Shown here one piece after another: positions 20,340 through 21,802 of a stretch of 21,802 nt of DNA. Positions within the stretch are counted from its first letter, which is position 1, and every line of letters begins with the position of its first letter. Source of the stretch: Fimbriimonadaceae bacterium (GTDB taxonomy: Bacteria; Armatimonadota; Fimbriimonadia; Fimbriimonadales; Fimbriimonadaceae); assembly GCA_022402505.1 (NCBI GenBank), contig JAKRSE010000165.1, positions 1 through 21,802 on the forward strand, given 5' to 3'. Under the pieces are notes generated by a model that searched no databases, was not told the origin of the DNA, and saw nothing but the letters and a program-made list of their open reading frames with translations. The translations under genes and the position numbers were made by a program.

Positions 20340-21129
20340 GCAAGCGGAGACCTATTCCATTCTATTCCTGGGAGACGTGGTCGGTCGACCGGGGCGCCAG
20401 GCGGTGATGAAGCGTCTGCCGTCGCTCCAGGCGGAACATCGTCCCCTGTTCACCATCGTCAACGGCGAGAACGCGGCGTCCGGCGTCGGGATCACTTCAG
20501 ACATCGCCCGGGACCTCCTTCGGTCTGGAGTCGATGCGATCACGCTTGGCAACCATTGGGCCCGCAAGCCGGACATCTTCTCCCTTCTCAACTCCGACGC
20601 GGCGATTGTTCGGCCGGCGAACCTTTCTTCGGGCCTCCCTGGCCGCGGATGGGTGGTCCTGGAGAAGGAGGGAGTGCGGCTCACGGTGTTGAACCTGATG
20701 GGCCGGGTCCACATGGACCCCTGCGACGATCCGTTCCGCTGGTTCAACGATCACGAGTCGGAATGGAAGGACGGCCATCTCTTGATCGACTTCCACGCCG
20801 AGGTGACGAGCGAGAAGGTGGCTTTGGGCTGGCACGTCGACGGTCGAGCAGCCGCCGTCATCGGGACCCACACGCATGTGGCGACCAACGACGCCAGGGT
20901 GCTGCCGGGCGGAACGGCGGTCTTGACTGATGTCGGGATGTGCGGCCCGCTGAATTCCATCCTCGGAATGAACAAAGATGTGATTCTTCGACGATTTTTG
21001 GGCGGACTGCCGGAAAGATTTGAAGTCGCAGAGGGACCGAGTGTAATCTCCGGGGCGGTCATCCGCGTCCAAACGTCTGTCGGACGGGCAACGGGGATCG
21101 AGGTCATCCGTCTGCAGGATGAGAGCTGA
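20332..21129 (+). CDS. ymdB: YmdB-family metallophosphoesterase
   Basis: 265 residues; the ATG overlaps the previous stop by 8 nt. YmdB of Bacillus is a di-iron phosphodiesterase acting on 2',3'-cyclic nucleotides and linked to RNase Y and biofilm development. The family landmarks are present: LFLGDVVGRPGRQAV (metal Asp), VNGENAASGVGIT (Glu, Asn), ITLGNHWARKPDI (His), LIDFHAEVTSEK (His) and VIGTHTHVATNDA (two His), then DVGMCGP. The GNHTW block of Bacillus reads GNHWA here, an unusual change one residue after the metal His. All metal-binding residues seem intact. It is the usual neighbour of rny, supporting descent of the preceding gene from rny. Confidence 0.93.
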   Translation: MPEQAETYSILFLGDVVGRPGRQAVMKRLPSLQAEHRPLFTIVNGENAASGVGITSDIARDLLRSGVDAITLGNHWARKPDIFSLLNSDAAIVRPANLSSGLPGRGWVVLEKEGVRLTVLNLMGRVHMDPCDDPFRWFNDHESEWKDGHLLIDFHAEVTSEKVALGWHVDGRAAAVIGTHTHVATNDARVLPGGTAVLTDVGMCGPLNSILGMNKDVILRRFLGGLPERFEVAEGPSVISGAVIRVQTSVGRATGIEVIRLQDES

Positions 21130-21130
21130 C

Positions 21131-21802
21131 ATGCACATGACAGGAAAGACGAAGGCAAAGGCGCTTGGACTGGTCGCCGCGACTCTCGCGGTGAGCGGGG
21201 CCTGGGCGGATGTGGACCTCTACAGCCCGACGCGAACCCTGGCGGACCAGGGCATCAAGGTGACGTCGTGGGGCAGCGGACTGATCGCGGAATCGGACGA
21301 GCTGGCTTTTGAGGGCACCGCTTCCATCCGGATCGCCTCTCGAAACTTCTTCCAGGGTGGAATTCTGAATTTCGCCCGCCCGGTGAACCTGACGGCCGAG
21401 TCTGCCGACCCGGCGAACCTCCTGATGTTCACCCTTTCCATTCCGGGCACTTCCACGACGATGGGCGGCGGATTCGGTCCCGGCGGACCGGGTGCAGGTG
21501 GCCTAGATCCCGGCGGCATGGGTCCGGGAGCGATGGGCCCCGGCACGATGGGTCCCGGCGGCCTCGGAGGTCCGTTCGGCCCGGGTGGTCCGGGCGGCGC
21601 CTTCGGTCCCCAGGGCGGAGAAGGCGGCGGTGCCGGCTCTTCGGTGGTCCAGCAGGGACCGCCCTCCGTCCGAATGATTCGGGTGATCCTCACCGACACC
21701 GACGGGGCAAAGGCCGAGGCCTTCCTTGATCTCACGTCTTCACTCGCGGACGCACGGGGCTGGCGCAAGGTCGGAATTCCGCTTGCCGCCTTCAGCGGTT
21801 GG
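21131..21802 (+). CDS. Secreted beta-sandwich-like protein with Gly-rich insertion (3' end outside window)
   Basis: The frame opens at ATG 21131, one base after the ymdB stop, and is still open at the end of the window (224 codons). A second ATG at 21137 is also possible. The start gives a signal peptide (KALGLVAATLAVSGAWA, cleavage before DVD). The next ~85 residues (including ESDELAFEGTASIRIASRNF, then FQGGILNF and LLMFTLSIPG) look like strands of a galactose-binding/beta-sandwich domain. About 58 residues of GPGG, GPGAM and GPGGL repeats follow. The beta pattern then resumes with VRMIRVILTDTDG and GWRKVGIPLAAFSGW. So a Gly/Pro-rich loop seems inserted in a beta domain. Family not recognised; function unknown; placed outside the cytoplasm. 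Confidence 0.7.
   Translation, partial: MHMTGKTKAKALGLVAATLAVSGAWADVDLYSPTRTLADQGIKVTSWGSGLIAESDELAFEGTASIRIASRNFFQGGILNFARPVNLTAESADPANLLMFTLSIPGTSTTMGGGFGPGGPGAGGLDPGGMGPGAMGPGTMGPGGLGGPFGPGGPGGAFGPQGGEGGGAGSSVVQQGPPSVRMIRVILTDTDGAKAEAFLDLTSSLADARGWRKVGIPLAAFSGW

Noticed and set aside
21220..21768. Minus-strand frame with collagen-like PPGPPGPNGPP repeats
   Set aside because: It is the antisense of the Gly/Pro-rich insert of the plus-strand secreted protein, which has a signal peptide and a proper start next to ymdB.
1..21802. CRISPR array or Cas genes that might accompany the TPR-CHAT/sigma operon
   Set aside because: No regularly spaced repeat-spacer pattern and no Cas-like protein was seen; the only tandem repeats are the 10-bp units and the 66-bp LRR units.

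Overview
The window is GC-rich bacterial DNA (a sampled 60-base line in recA is 41/60 G+C). It is gene-dense, with short operons on both strands, many 1-22 nt stop/start overlaps, and frequent GTG or TTG starts. No rRNA, CRISPR array, insertion sequence or prophage gene is visible. The set recA-recX-(RNase Y-like)-ymdB, an isolated rpsR, an extended-helix ferritin, and secreted beta-solenoid and Gly-rich proteins suggest a non-proteobacterial, high-GC lineage such as Armatimonadota (Fimbriimonadia-like). That placement is inferred from gene content and general protein character only and is weak.

Layout. 1-3173 (+): the end of an aldo/keto reductase, then an overlapping MBL-fold DNA exonuclease and ATP-dependent DNA ligase (the exo-lig repair pair). 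3192-8218 (-): a tightly coupled four-gene operon, read from high to low coordinates: ECF-type sigma factor, TPR-CHAT protease, a small anti-sigma-like/beta-domain protein, and a secreted subtilisin-like protease. 8318-9235 (+): a divergent secreted protein built of about ten 22-residue repeats, followed by a strong terminator. 9338-10854 (-): acpP-fabF of fatty-acid synthesis. 10988-11713 (+): a PhyH-type dioxygenase, then ten tandem 10-bp units. 11819-12729 (-): rnhB-yraN. 12801-12877 (+): tRNA-His(GTG). 12964-15578 (+): a P-loop ATPase and a leucine-rich-repeat protein, the latter interrupted by one in-frame TGA; this pair has locally low GC and looks acquired. 15589-16418 (-): rpsR and a DUF4870-type membrane protein. 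16828-17310 (+): ferritin. 17536-17612 (-): tRNA-Met(CAT). 17837-21802 (+): recA, recX, a shortened RNase Y-like protein lacking the HD catalytic residues, ymdB, and the start of a secreted Gly-rich protein.

Three items deserve attention. (1) The sigma / TPR-CHAT / anti-sigma-like / subtilase operon has the parts of a protease-gated transcriptional switch, comparable in logic (not in proven homology) to the Csx29-Csx30-sigma module of type III-E CRISPR. (2) The ATPase-LRR pair has the composition of a split NLR/STAND-like sensor, with a nonsense codon inside the repeat array. (3) The RNase Y-like protein keeps the membrane anchor, KH domain and C-terminal region but has lost the HD active site and the long coiled coil. 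A recurring promoter style is also visible: a -10 hexamer, often preceded by TGN, ending 6-7 nt before the start codon. This suggests leaderless transcripts for several genes.
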